From NCBI GenBank assembly GCA_020831845.1, contig JAFIFV010000143.1, positions 1 through 34,690 on the forward strand: a stretch of DNA of 34,690 nucleotides, given 5' to 3'. Made by a program: the position numbers and the translations under genes. This document shows, piece after piece, positions 17,501-26,122 of this stretch. Origin of the DNA: Ectothiorhodospiraceae bacterium. GTDB lineage: Bacteria; Pseudomonadota; Gammaproteobacteria; Nitrococcales; Aquisalimonadaceae. The notes under the pieces are model-generated. The model saw only the letters and a list, made by a program, of their open reading frames with translations, had not been told where the DNA came from and made no database searches. Each line of letters opens with the position of its first letter. Position 1 is the stretch's first letter.

Positions 17501-18520
17501 GAATCGGTTCGGCATGCCATCGCGGATTTCCAGTTTGTCTGGGGCGACCGCACGTTTGGCCTGGGGGTGAGCATCGGCGTGGTGCCGATCACCGCGGCCA
17601 GTGCCGATATCAACGATGTGCTGAGCATGGCGGATACCGCCTGCTATGCGGCCAAGGACCAGGGGCGGAACCGTGTGCACATCTATCGGGAAGACGATGT
17701 GGAACTGGCCCGGCGGCAGGGTGAAATGCAATGGGTGAGCCGAATCCGGCACGCCCTGGTGGAAGAGCGAATGCGCCTGTGGTGTCAGGCCATACAGCCG
17801 CTGCATTCCGTCTCGGGTGACCAGGCGGGCAAACTGCACTACGAGATACTCCTTCGGATGATCGACGAGCGGGGGGAGGTTGTGGCGCCGGGCGCCTTCC
17901 TGCCGGCGGCGGAGCGTTACAACCTGGCGTCGAGACTGGATCGCTGGGTCGTGCTGTCCACCTTGCGCTGGCTGACGGAGAATCCGGAAACGTTGGCCGG
18001 AATGGCACTGTGTGCGATCAATCTGTCCGGCAGGTCGCTGGGGGACGAGGAATTCCTGGAGTTTCTGCTGGGAGAGCTTGAACACTGCGCCGTGCCGGCG
18101 TCCAAGCTGTGTTTCGAGATCACCGAAACGGCTGCGATCAGCAATCTGTCTGCCGCCACCCGGTTCATACGACGGCTGAAGTCGTTGGGCGTGAGTTTCG
18201 CATTGGATGACTTCGGCAGTGGACTGTCATCCTTTGCATACCTGAAAAACCTGCCGGTGGATTACCTCAAGATCGACGGCATGTTCGTTCGGGATGTGGT
18301 GGAGGACCCGATCGACTTCGCGCTGGTCAAGTCCATCAACGACATTGGTCACGTCATGGGGAAACGGACTATTGCCGAGTTCGTGGAGAGCGATGCCGTG
18401 GTGGAGAAACTGCGCACCATCGGTGTGGATTTTGTCCAGGGCTACTGGATAGGCAAACCTCAGCCGATAGATACCATCAGGGACAGCGGTGCAGTCGTGC
18501 GAGACACACCGCTGTCGTGA
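14531..18520 (+). CDS. PAS/GAF sensor with GGDEF and EAL domains (c-di-GMP turnover)
   Basis: A 1329-residue multidomain regulator with no obvious membrane span. Order, approximate: PAS (15-130), PAS (145-270), GAF (280-425), PAS (435-560), GAF (590-760), PAS (775-890), GGDEF (905-1060), EAL (1085-1320). The synthase motif GGDEF is intact at 970-974 and DHLTG-like AHDALTGLYNRREF precedes it. The product-inhibition I-site is absent (SRRD where RxxD is expected). The phosphodiesterase side keeps E1105 (EIL instead of EAL), the NLS asparagine, FEITET, D1226-D1227 in DDFGSG, the KID lysine, the AEFVE glutamate and VQGYWIG. Both activities look possible. The frame is open from a TTG at 14507; I prefer ATG 14531, with GGACGGG just upstream. 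An EAL-only gene follows after 15 bp. Confidence 0.9.
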   Translation: MTSKLAPFGRQSGSPETQRNEALADLQAVVQEAGDLIASFDLQEGLIALNPAGLRMLGLASLEQVRQGHWSSVVASDSLSVLREQGLAHAVRHGLWRGMLTLLDRDGGTLEVEFIIIATRSGNGGLRGFNVVGRDRTSDRRKERLIREREQRLEQAKTFSRVMTNRMSLDGRWLRVAPQFCDLMGMSEKELLGRSFEWLAAPDELPRLRSTLRQLANGRLQQAELQRKYVLPGGRVVHAELSVSVVHEADGSPSYLFCYVLDVTETRRIQQELGQRNRFLALIADLSSRFISADLDSMDTEIERSLALIGSEAGVDRAYLLEFTPDGDELFCSHEWCGSGVRPAIQELQPIPGDIFPWLLSRHRKGEIIRLEDVSRLPPEAASDRAGLEAQDVKSLYLCPLLIGSRLIGYLGFDAIHQTRHWDSDVELMVTLSGQMLLSVLSRRRTDQALADSERRYRVLVENAADAILVFDVDQDRFLDANRQALQLLETDLETLRQSPPSRFFPERQPDGELSREQAFRMVERSLEGSQQLLEWVFLTAHGHPLPVELRLVRLPAAGQRLVRLSVLDATERKRTEAERLAYLRRTRQQHQILGRVATGDALVEGRLADVFGEITEAVGHVMELDRAGVWMFSDEMTVLQSVDLFFPAAGIHGAEETIRVEHFPAYFQAITEGVAMEVVDAWEDARTRGLAEHYLRPTGVRALIEAPIRVSGRVVGTLACEQTSGPREWSADEVGFVAAMAEQLAQAIINKERREAAAALTESERRYRILYDDSPSMFFTVDAEGFVRYANRFASEMLVTPVEELVGRPFDTLHAEREARSVDEHIHACIERAGEIRRWDSRLRTGDGQGIWIRVTARAGTASDGAPVVLAVCEDITEARKLSEELSYQAAHDALTGLYNRREFEKRLDQAIREVRDHRREHALMYMDLDQFKVINDTCGHVAGDELLRQLCAVLQQRISRRDVLARLGGDEFGVLLERCSAANAARVAESVRHAIADFQFVWGDRTFGLGVSIGVVPITAASADINDVLSMADTACYAAKDQGRNRVHIYREDDVELARRQGEMQWVSRIRHALVEERMRLWCQAIQPLHSVSGDQAGKLHYEILLRMIDERGEVVAPGAFLPAAERYNLASRLDRWVVLSTLRWLTENPETLAGMALCAINLSGRSLGDEEFLEFLLGELEHCAVPASKLCFEITETAAISNLSAATRFIRRLKSLGVSFALDDFGSGLSSFAYLKNLPVDYLKIDGMFVRDVVEDPIDFALVKSINDIGHVMGKRTIAEFVESDAVVEKLRTIGVDFVQGYWIGKPQPIDTIRDSGAVVRDTPLS

Positions 18521-18535
18521 GTCACGCGAGAAGAC

Positions 18536-19618
18536 ATGGTCAGTAAGAGTGAACGTATGGCCTGCAGAGGTTGTGAAGTAGTTCCGGCGGTTCCCGAGGC
18601 TGGTGTGTTGGCGCTGGCCCCCGAGTTGGCCCATACCCGCAAGAAAATCCTGGATACATTGAAGAACCTGGGCGTGGGGTATCGCATGGCTGGGCGGGAC
18701 GTTATCCAGTTCGAGCTGGATGAGGGCTTCGAGCGGGTGATGGAGCATTTCTCCCGGCTGCTCAGCCACCCGGAGCTACAGGCTTGCCGTGCGGTGCTGC
18801 TTGAGCACTCGGGGGGGTTCGGAATCGGGGATCTGGGTCGCTCAGGGCCGCTCAGCACGCTGGTCGCGAGAAGCCGCAGCACCTGGCTTACGGCCTTGCT
18901 GGCCGAGGAGCGTCTGCAGGTCCATTTCCAGCCCATAGTGTATGCCAGCGATCCCGGCAGGGCCTTCGCCTACGAGTGCCTGGCCAGGGGGCTGGACGAA
19001 CAGGGCGGGCTGATACCCCCTGCACAGCTCTTTTCCTCGGCCCGGAATGCCGACCTCCTGTTCCATCTGGATCGGGCAGCCCGGGTCGCGGCCATTACCC
19101 AGGCGGCCGGCCATGGCCTGACCACTCCGCTATTCATCAATTTCAATCCCACCAGCATCTATGATCCCGCGTTCTGCCTGGCCACGACTATTCGTGCCGC
19201 CAGGAACACGGGCATGCCGTCGAGCAACTTCGTGTTCGAAGTGGTGGAAAGCGACCAGATTGACGACCCGACGCATCTGGAGCGGATCCTGATGGAGTAC
19301 CGCAAGGCCGGTTTCAGAGTGGCGCTGGATGATCTCGGTTCCGGCTACGGCTCGCTGAACCTGCTGGCCAAGCTGCGCCCTGATTACGTGAAGCTGGACA
19401 TGGAGCTGATCCGAGGCGTGGATGAGGATGACTACAAGGCACGGCTGGTGCGAGGGCTCGTGCAGGCCATCCGCGAGCTTGGATCGGGCGTCATCGGAGA
19501 GGGGGTGGAAACCGAAGGCGAATATGCCTGGCTTCGCGCAGCCGGCGTCGATTTCGTACAGGGTTATCACTTCGCCCGGCCGGCGAGTCCTCCCCCCATG
19601 CTTACAGCCACTGTATGA
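18536..19618 (+). CDS. EAL-domain phosphodiesterase, stand-alone
   Basis: A 360-residue protein with an N-terminal region of about 110 residues and a C-terminal EAL domain (about 118-345). The N-terminus has a C-x-x-C pair (C10, C13) and resembles no sensor I can name. The EAL catalytic set is complete by eye: E137 (ECL in place of EAL), asparagines in FINFNP, E225 in FEVVES, D255-D256 in DDLGSGYGS, K276 in YVKLD, E312/E315 in GEGVETE, and Q332 in VQGYHF. It should hydrolyse c-di-GMP to pGpG in the cytoplasm. It lies 15 bp after the GGDEF-EAL gene with no promoter or terminator between, so the two are probably co-transcribed. A second ATG at 18557 is a possible alternative start but would sit just before the CxxC. 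Confidence 0.9.
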   Translation: MVSKSERMACRGCEVVPAVPEAGVLALAPELAHTRKKILDTLKNLGVGYRMAGRDVIQFELDEGFERVMEHFSRLLSHPELQACRAVLLEHSGGFGIGDLGRSGPLSTLVARSRSTWLTALLAEERLQVHFQPIVYASDPGRAFAYECLARGLDEQGGLIPPAQLFSSARNADLLFHLDRAARVAAITQAAGHGLTTPLFINFNPTSIYDPAFCLATTIRAARNTGMPSSNFVFEVVESDQIDDPTHLERILMEYRKAGFRVALDDLGSGYGSLNLLAKLRPDYVKLDMELIRGVDEDDYKARLVRGLVQAIRELGSGVIGEGVETEGEYAWLRAAGVDFVQGYHFARPASPPPMLTATV

Positions 19619-19654
19619 AAAAGGCCGGGCGGGCTGCTTCCGCACCGTCCGGCC
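19618..19654 (-). terminator. Rho-independent terminator for prc (minus strand)
   Basis: A 10-bp stem (19623-19632 with 19645-19654, one G-T wobble) is followed on the minus strand by TTTTT (19622-19618). It lies about 100 bp beyond the prc stop. On the plus strand the same hairpin directly follows the EAL gene stop but lacks a T run, so it may only partly terminate that transcript. Confidence 0.7.
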
Positions 19655-19751
19655 ATGAGTTTCATGGGTTTGCCCGCATCGCCCATGGCATTGTCGCAAG
19701 CCATTAACGATGTGGGCTCGAGCGCTGACGCGAGAACAAGTCAGCGCTGCC

Positions 19752-21872
19752 CTAGCGGTCCTGTGCCAGCTCCAGCCCCCAGCTCTTTGCCAGAGCGGGT
19801 TGATGCTGCATGGCATACATGTCGATCATGATCTCCGCTGTGGCGTGCAGCAGCGTGTCGGGCTCATCGTCGCTGTGCCGCAAGTCCTCCAGCGACTCCA
19901 GCGGCTCGAGGTTATGCAGCGCCCGGCGGCGGTTGGCCTTCTCCAGGCGAGCCTGATTGCTGGCCTCCCGCTCGGACCGCCGTTGCTCCCGGTTCAGCGA
20001 GACCACAGTCCGGTCGGCGATGGTGTTGATCTTTTCCAGTTCCGCCACGAAGGCCTGGTAAGCCTCGTCCCGCGAGCTGCGTTCGTCGTGGCGTCGCTTC
20101 AGCGCAGGAATCAGCTGGTCCAGGTTGCTGAAAGGTTCGAACCGGGCGGCCTGGATGCTGTCCCAGGGCAGTGCATTGGTAGCAGCGCTTTCCCCCACCT
20201 CATCGCTGCGCGACGCGCTGGGGAAGGCGATATCCGGAATCACGCCTTCCTTCTGCGTACTGCTGCCGGTCACGCGGTAGAACTTGGCGATGGTCAGTTT
20301 CAGCCGGCCAGCTTCCTGCTGCGGGTCGGCGGTGAATCGGTTCAGGTCTACCAGCGATTGCACGGTGCCCTTGCCGAAGGTCTGCTCACCCACGATCAAG
20401 CCGCGGCCGTAATCCTGAATTGCGCCGGCAAAGATTTCAGAGGCGGAGGCGCTGAAGCGGTCCACCATCACCGACAGCGGGCCGTCATAGGCGATGTCTC
20501 CATCCCGGTCCTGCAGGACTTCGGTATTCCCGTCGCTGCGACGGATCTGCACCACCGGGCCTTTCGGGATGAACAGCCCGGTAAGGTCGGCTGCTTCCCG
20601 AAGGGAGCCGCCCGCGTTACCACGCAGGTCCACCACCAGCGCGTCGATATCCTCGTCGGCCAGTTCATGCAGCAGCCTGCGCACATCGCGGGTCGTGCTT
20701 CGGTAATCCTCTTCGCCCGCTTCGGCAGCCGCGAAATCGGCGTAGAAGGTGGGAATCTTGATCACGCCGACGCGGTAATCCCTGCCGTCGCGTTCCAGGT
20801 CCAGCACCTCCTTCTGTGCTGCCTGTTCTTCCAGCTTGACCTCGTTCCGGGTCAGGCTGATGGTGCGCGGCGGTGCATCGGAGCCGCCGGTGGCGGGGAG
20901 CACGCGCAGCCGCACTTCGGATTCCTTCGGCCCGCGAATCAGGTCCACGACATCGCGTAGTCTCCAGCCGACCACATCCACCATATCCTCGCCTTCCTGG
21001 GCAACGCCGATGATACGGTCTCCGGGCTCAAGCTGGCCGCTCTTGGAGGCCGGGCCGCCGGGGATGAGTTCGACCACTTCGGTGAAATCCCGGTGGGTGC
21101 GGAGCACGGCGCCAATGCCTTCCAGTGACAGCCGCATCTGGATGTCGAACTCACGACTGTTGCGCGGCGACATGTAGTTGGTGTGCGGGTCGATCGCCCG
21201 TCCCCATGCGCTCATGAAGGTCTCGAACACATCCTCGGCGCTGGAGCGGGAGGTGTTTTCCGCCATGCCCTCGTAGCGGCTGCGCAGCAGGTCCCGGGTC
21301 TGCTCGTCGGTTTCTCCCGCCAGCAGCAGCGTCAGCGCATCGTGTTTCACGCGCTGCCGCCAGAGGCGGTTCATGGCGTCCTCGTCGGAGACCCATTCGG
21401 TTTTGCGCCGATCCAGGTCCAGTTGCTGGTCCGTGTTCAGGTCGAGGCCCGATTCCAGCGTCTCCAGGGCGAAGGCCGAACGTTCCTTGGTGCGCTGTTG
21501 CAGGCGGCTGAAGATGCGGTAGGGCACGGACAGGTCGCCGTCCAGCAGCATGTCGTCAAGCCGAGTGCGATAGTGCTCGAACTCTTCCACGTCCGACTGC
21601 AGCAGATAGTAGCGGTCGGGGTCCAGCGCATCCAGGTAGGAGTCCAGTACCGTGGAGGAGAGGTCGTCATTGATCGGATGGCGACGGAAATGCTGGTAGG
21701 CAAGCAGCTTGGCGATGACCTTGGCGGTCTCCGGGTGCTGCGGCTCGGCCATTAGCCCGTTGTCGGAACTGTCCGCCAGCGCACCGGAGGAGGACAGTAT
21801 CAGGGCAAGCAGCAAGGCAAGCACAAGGCTGCCGGCACGTCGACTCAGTCGGAACATGGTATTACCCGTCAT
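19752..21872 (-). CDS. prc: Tail-specific periplasmic protease Prc/Tsp
   Basis: Prc is a periplasmic serine protease of family S41 that degrades C-terminally tagged or damaged envelope proteins and processes peptidoglycan enzymes. The 706-residue product has a signal peptide (hydrophobic core about 15-30, cleavage near ALA-D), a long helical N-terminal domain, a PDZ domain (about 240-325, with PGGPASKSG), and the S41 core containing VVDLRGNAGG (413-422), the Ser motif FSASASEIF (473-481) and the lysine in FGKGTVQS (K501). A DUF3340-type C-terminal region follows (570-700). Start uncertain: ATG 21872 has GGGAG upstream, ATG 21857 gives MFRLSRRAG, and a GTG at 21890 is least likely. pepN ends only 24 bp upstream on the same strand. 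Confidence 0.95.
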   Translation of the reverse strand: MTGNTMFRLSRRAGSLVLALLLALILSSSGALADSSDNGLMAEPQHPETAKVIAKLLAYQHFRRHPINDDLSSTVLDSYLDALDPDRYYLLQSDVEEFEHYRTRLDDMLLDGDLSVPYRIFSRLQQRTKERSAFALETLESGLDLNTDQQLDLDRRKTEWVSDEDAMNRLWRQRVKHDALTLLLAGETDEQTRDLLRSRYEGMAENTSRSSAEDVFETFMSAWGRAIDPHTNYMSPRNSREFDIQMRLSLEGIGAVLRTHRDFTEVVELIPGGPASKSGQLEPGDRIIGVAQEGEDMVDVVGWRLRDVVDLIRGPKESEVRLRVLPATGGSDAPPRTISLTRNEVKLEEQAAQKEVLDLERDGRDYRVGVIKIPTFYADFAAAEAGEEDYRSTTRDVRRLLHELADEDIDALVVDLRGNAGGSLREAADLTGLFIPKGPVVQIRRSDGNTEVLQDRDGDIAYDGPLSVMVDRFSASASEIFAGAIQDYGRGLIVGEQTFGKGTVQSLVDLNRFTADPQQEAGRLKLTIAKFYRVTGSSTQKEGVIPDIAFPSASRSDEVGESAATNALPWDSIQAARFEPFSNLDQLIPALKRRHDERSSRDEAYQAFVAELEKINTIADRTVVSLNREQRRSEREASNQARLEKANRRRALHNLEPLESLEDLRHSDDEPDTLLHATAEIMIDMYAMQHQPALAKSWGLELAQDR

Positions 21873-21896
21873 TTGGCGTATCACTCCCACCGGCAG

Positions 21897-24521
21897 CTAC
21901 CCCTGCAGGCTTTTGGAAACAACTTCATACACGTCTTTCGACAGCTTATGCTCATTCGCGATCCGTTCCAATTGTCCGCGCATCAGTTTCTGACGGGCGG
22001 TGTCATGGCGCCGCCAATGCGTCAGCGGCAAAAGCACGCGCGCGGCAATTTGCGGGTTGAGCGCATTCAGTTCCAGCACCTGGTCGGCGAGGAAGATGTA
22101 TCCGGCGCCGTCCCCGCGGTGGAAACCGGTGGGGTTCCCCTGGCTGAAAGCGCTGACCAGCGAGCGGACCCGGTTCGGGTTGCGCAGCGAGAACGCTGGG
22201 TGCCCGGCCAGCTCCCTGACTCGTTCCAGGGCGCCCGAATGCTGTGCCATGGCCTGCACCTGGAACCACTTGTTCACCACCAGCGGATCGTCTTTCCATT
22301 CAGTATAGAACGCGTCCAGAGCGCTCTGGCTGGCTGGCCCCTCCGGCTCCCTTGCCAGCAGCGCCAGCGCAGCCAGGCGATCGGTCATGTTGCCGGCATG
22401 CGCGTAACGTTCGGCGACCAATGCCGTGCCGGCGCCGGGTAACCGGGCCAGGAAGGACAGGCAGGTATTGGTCAGACTGCGCCAGGCTGTCGCGTCGGAC
22501 GATTGGTCGCCGGGCGCGGCCTGACCACGCTGATAGACATCCCGCAGCCGGGGTTCCAGTTCCTCCGCCAGCCGCAGCAGCAGTTGTTCCCGCACCGCAT
22601 GATTGGCATCCACCCGTACGGTTTCCTGCTGCTCGCCCAGGTACTGCTCGGTGGGCAGTGTCAGGGCCTCGGCGGCGAATGCCGGGTCTTCTGGCGCCCG
22701 TTCCAGCACCTGGGCGAAAGCCGTCAGCAGGCAGGCGGGCAGGGTGAGGGCGTCAGGGTCGTCCAGGTGACGCAGCATGACATTGCTCGCCAGCCGCTGG
22801 CCTGCTTCCCAGCGGGTGAACCCATCGCTGTCATGACCCAGGATCAGTGCCAGCTGATCGTCGCTGTAGTTGTATTGCAATTTTACCGGTGCCGAGAATC
22901 CGCGCAGGAGGCTGGGCGTGGGGTGTTCGGGGACGTCCTCGAACTCCAGAACATGCGTGGCCTCGCACAATTCCACGATGCCGTCGCGCATCAGGCTGGC
23001 TGTTTCCGGGCTGGGCCGCAGTGGCAGTTCCCGCCCCTGAGGATCAAGCAGGCCCAGTGCCAGCGGTATGTGCAGTGGCGGTTTTTCCGTCTGGCCGGGC
23101 GTCGGCGGCGTATGCTGGCGCACGGTCAGGGTGTAGCGGCCCGTGGACGCGTCATAATCGTCGCTTACGTCCAGTTGCGGAGTCCCCGCGTAGGCGTACC
23201 AGCGGCCGAACTGGCTCAGGTCACGCTCGTTGGCGTCTGCCATGGCGGCAAGAAAATCGTCGCAGGTTACCGCCTGGCCGTCGTGGCGACGAAAATAGAG
23301 ATCCATGCCGCGGCGGAAGCCCTCCGCGCCGAGCAGGGTGTGATACATGCGGATGACTTCAGCCCCCTTGTTGTAGACCGTCGGGGTATAGAAGTTGCTA
23401 ATCTCCACGTAGGCATCCGGCCGAACCGGATGGGCCATTGGGCCCGCGTCTTCAGGGAACTGCGCTGCGCGCAGTACCCGGACTTCGCCGATGCGCTTGA
23501 CGTCCGGGGAGCCCATGTCGGCGCAGAACTGGTGCTCGCGGAACACCGTCAGGCCTTCCTTGAGGCTTAGCTGGAACCAGTCCCGGCAAGTGACCCGGTT
23601 ACCGGTCCAGTTATGGAAGTACTCATGGGCGATCACCGCTTCCACGGTTTCGAAATCGCGGTCGGTGGAAGAGCGTTCGTCGGCAAGCACGCAGACGGTG
23701 TTGAAGATGTTCAGTCCCTTGTTCTCCATGGCGCCCATGTTGAAGTCGTCCACGGCCACGATCATGTAGCGGTCCAGATCGTACTCCAGGCCGTAGGTCT
23801 CCTCGTCCCAGCGCATGGCGCGCTTCAGGGATTCCATGCCGTGGCGGGTCTTGCCGGCGTTGCGGTGTTCCACGTACAGCGACAGTGTCACATCCCGCCC
23901 GGAGGCTGTCCGGTAGCTGTCCCGGTATTCGTGCAGGTCGCCCGCCACCAGCGCAAACAGGTAGCTGGGCTTGGGATGCGGGTCGTGCCAGCGGGCCCAG
24001 TGACGGCCATCTTCCAGTGTGCCCTGGTCCTCCAGATTGCCGTTGGACAGCAAGACCGGGTAGCGCCCGGCGTCGGCGACGATGGTGGTGGTGTACGTGG
24101 CCATCACGTCCGGGCGGTCCGGGAAATAGATGATGCGTCGGAAACCCTCGGCCTCGCACTGGGTGCAATACATGCCGCTGCTCTGGTAGAGCCCTTCCAG
24201 GGCGGTGTTTTCCTGTGGCCTGATGGCGGTCGTCATGGCGAGCTGGAAGCGGTCGGGGACGTCGCGCAGTGTCAGGCCCTCGTCATCCACCGTGTAGCGG
24301 TTGTCGGGCAGGGGGGTTCCGTCAATGGCGATCGCGCGCAGGGCCATCTGCTGGCCGTCCAGCCGCAACGTTTCAGAGGCCCCGGAAACGCGTTCCATGG
24401 TCAGCGTGCCGTGCACCAGCGTCTCGGTATCGCCCAGTTCGAACTGCAGGTTGACGGTCTGGACACGGAATTCCGGTGCCTGGTAGTCACGGCGGTACAC
24501 GGTTTGCGGTTGCGCTGACAT
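21897..24521 (-). CDS. pepN: Aminopeptidase N
   Basis: PepN is a zinc metallo-aminopeptidase (family M1) that removes N-terminal residues from peptides in the cytoplasm. The 874-residue product is near E. coli PepN (870). The exopeptidase motif GAMEN is at 263-267. The zinc motif HEYFH is at 299-303, with the third ligand E322 in SLKEGLTVFREHQF. DUF3458-like and C-terminal helical domains follow (DQLALILGHDSDGFTRWEA near 600). The N-terminus YRRDYQAPEFRVQTVNLQFEL matches the family start (given here as YRRDYQAPEF then VNLQFEL). ATG 24521 has GGAG 7 bp upstream; an open extension to 24560 is unsupported. prc follows after 24 bp on the same strand, likely co-transcribed. Confidence 0.97.
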   Translation of the reverse strand: MSAQPQTVYRRDYQAPEFRVQTVNLQFELGDTETLVHGTLTMERVSGASETLRLDGQQMALRAIAIDGTPLPDNRYTVDDEGLTLRDVPDRFQLAMTTAIRPQENTALEGLYQSSGMYCTQCEAEGFRRIIYFPDRPDVMATYTTTIVADAGRYPVLLSNGNLEDQGTLEDGRHWARWHDPHPKPSYLFALVAGDLHEYRDSYRTASGRDVTLSLYVEHRNAGKTRHGMESLKRAMRWDEETYGLEYDLDRYMIVAVDDFNMGAMENKGLNIFNTVCVLADERSSTDRDFETVEAVIAHEYFHNWTGNRVTCRDWFQLSLKEGLTVFREHQFCADMGSPDVKRIGEVRVLRAAQFPEDAGPMAHPVRPDAYVEISNFYTPTVYNKGAEVIRMYHTLLGAEGFRRGMDLYFRRHDGQAVTCDDFLAAMADANERDLSQFGRWYAYAGTPQLDVSDDYDASTGRYTLTVRQHTPPTPGQTEKPPLHIPLALGLLDPQGRELPLRPSPETASLMRDGIVELCEATHVLEFEDVPEHPTPSLLRGFSAPVKLQYNYSDDQLALILGHDSDGFTRWEAGQRLASNVMLRHLDDPDALTLPACLLTAFAQVLERAPEDPAFAAEALTLPTEQYLGEQQETVRVDANHAVREQLLLRLAEELEPRLRDVYQRGQAAPGDQSSDATAWRSLTNTCLSFLARLPGAGTALVAERYAHAGNMTDRLAALALLAREPEGPASQSALDAFYTEWKDDPLVVNKWFQVQAMAQHSGALERVRELAGHPAFSLRNPNRVRSLVSAFSQGNPTGFHRGDGAGYIFLADQVLELNALNPQIAARVLLPLTHWRRHDTARQKLMRGQLERIANEHKLSKDVYEVVSKSLQG

Positions 24522-24868
24522 GGATGCTCCAGAGTTGCCTGAACAGGTCGACACGCACAAGCGCTAGCAGTTCCGGGCTGGGTCTAGGGAAACGTCGTGG
24601 TTGGCGCGTCGATCGGATATCTCCGAATGGTATCATGCGCGGACCCGACGAAGCCGATGTGGGCACCACTTGGTTCGGCATTCCTCTGAACTATACGGGC
24701 GAGCCCGAGCTGCGGTTCCAGTCCTCCGGTGCTCATTGGCGTGCAAGCGGCCATGCACCCTGGGGCGGCCGCATCGCTTGGGCGTGGCCGCGGGCCGTAA
24801 TGATGAGGGTCCGGATGCGAAAGCGGCAGTTATTCATTGTTTCCCCAACCCCGTAAGGACGCAATTTC
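24522..24868. other. 347-bp divergent intergenic region, pepN / MFS gene
   Basis: No gene is supported here. It must hold the promoters of pepN (leftward) and the MFS-hydrolase unit (rightward). The best rightward candidate is TTGGTT (24670-24675) and TATACG (24692-24697) with 16-bp spacing, weak. A TATCAT at about 24629 lacks a -35. A 74-codon open frame from ATG 24633 has no ribosome site and no similarity that I recognise. Confidence 0.5.
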
Positions 24869-26122
24869 GTGACCGAGAGTCCTGCACAGCAGCAGTTGTC
24901 ATTGTCGCAGTTGATACGCCTGGTATTCCTGCCTTTTGCCACGGGATACTTTCTGTCCTACCTGTTCCGGTCGGTGAACGCGGTCATTTCCGGCGACCTG
25001 CAGGCCGACGCCGGACTGACGGCGGCTCAGTTGGGGCTGATGACCAGCGCCTACTTCCTGGCCTTTGCCAGTTTCCAGCTACCGCTCGGTGTGTTGCTGG
25101 ACCGTTATGGTCCCCGGCGCGTGGAAGCGTGGCTCCTGCTGCTGGCCGCCGCGGGGTCACTGCTGTTTGCCCTGGGGCAGGGCATGGCAGGACTAACCCT
25201 GGGCAGGGCCTTGATCGGCCTCGGCGTCTCGGCGTGCCTGATGGGCAGCTTCAAGGCCTTTGTGCTCTGGTTCCCCGTCCAGCGCCTGCCGTTGGTCAAC
25301 GGCTGGCTGCTCGCCTTTGGCGGTCTGGGGGCAATGGTGGCCACCGCACCGGTGGAGTGGGCCGTGGGCGTGATTGGCTGGCGCTGGGTCTTTGTGCTGC
25401 TTGGCCTGGCCTGTCTTGGCAGCGCAGCGCTGATCGGAGGCCTGGTGCCGGAGAAGCGGGACGAATCGGTAACCACCTTGTCGGTATCCGACCAGATCCA
25501 GGCCCTGGGGGAGATCTTCCGAAGCGATGCTTTCTGGCGCGTCGCGCCCATCGCCCTCGTGTCCCAGGGTACTTCCCTGGCTGTTGGCGGGCTCTGGGCA
25601 GGCCCGTGGTTGCGCGACGTGGCGGGGATGGATCGTAGCGGAGTGGCCACCTACCTCCTGTTCATTGCCATCGCCATCACCGTGGGTTTCGCTGCCTGGG
25701 GGACGATCACCGACCGCCTGTCACGGGCGGGGGTACCGGTGCGCCGGGTGGCCATGGTGGGGGTGGGCGCCACATGCCTGATCACCCTGCTGATCGGCCT
25801 GCAGGTGCCGGTGAACGTTCTGCTGCTCTGGGTGCTGTTCTCCTTCTTCGCCACATCCGGCACGCTGATGTACGCCTTGCTGACGCAGCAGTTCGCCGGG
25901 GCCGTCGCCGGGCGCGTGAACACCGCGCTGAACCTGATGGTGTTTCTGGGGGCGTTCGGGGTGCAGTGGGGGATCGGGCTCGTGATCCAGTTCTGGGAAC
26001 TGCCGGGCGGTGTCGGCTACGATCCCGCTGGATACAGGGTGGCTTTCCTGCTGGTGAGCGTGCTGCAGGTGGCCGCGTTCCTGTGGTTTATCCGCCCGCG
26101 ACGAGGGGACGCTGCAGCGTGA
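24869..26122 (+). CDS. MFS transporter, 12 membrane spans
   Basis: A 417-residue major facilitator superfamily permease. Hydrophobic segments account for about 12 spans, with a charged cytoplasmic loop in the middle (PEKRDESVTTLSVSDQIQ, near 195-212). Signature pieces include FRSVNAVISGDLQADAGL after the first span and the loop 2-3 motif GVLLDRYGPRR (about 75-85), the classic G-x-x-x-D-R-x-G-x-R-R. The equivalent in the second half is TITDRLSRAGVPVRR. The substrate is unknown; the architecture resembles the nitrate/oxalate/sugar-phosphate-like MFS subgroup annotated simply as MFS transporter. The start is a GTG with AAGGA upstream. The stop overlaps the start of the hydrolase gene (TGATG), so the two proteins are probably made together. 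Confidence 0.9.
   Translation: MTESPAQQQLSLSQLIRLVFLPFATGYFLSYLFRSVNAVISGDLQADAGLTAAQLGLMTSAYFLAFASFQLPLGVLLDRYGPRRVEAWLLLLAAAGSLLFALGQGMAGLTLGRALIGLGVSACLMGSFKAFVLWFPVQRLPLVNGWLLAFGGLGAMVATAPVEWAVGVIGWRWVFVLLGLACLGSAALIGGLVPEKRDESVTTLSVSDQIQALGEIFRSDAFWRVAPIALVSQGTSLAVGGLWAGPWLRDVAGMDRSGVATYLLFIAIAITVGFAAWGTITDRLSRAGVPVRRVAMVGVGATCLITLLIGLQVPVNVLLLWVLFSFFATSGTLMYALLTQQFAGAVAGRVNTALNLMVFLGAFGVQWGIGLVIQFWELPGGVGYDPAGYRVAFLLVSVLQVAAFLWFIRPRRGDAAA

Noticed and set aside
24633..24856. 74-codon open frame in the pepN/MFS gap
   Set aside because: No ribosome site, no recognisable domain, and it overlaps the likely promoters.
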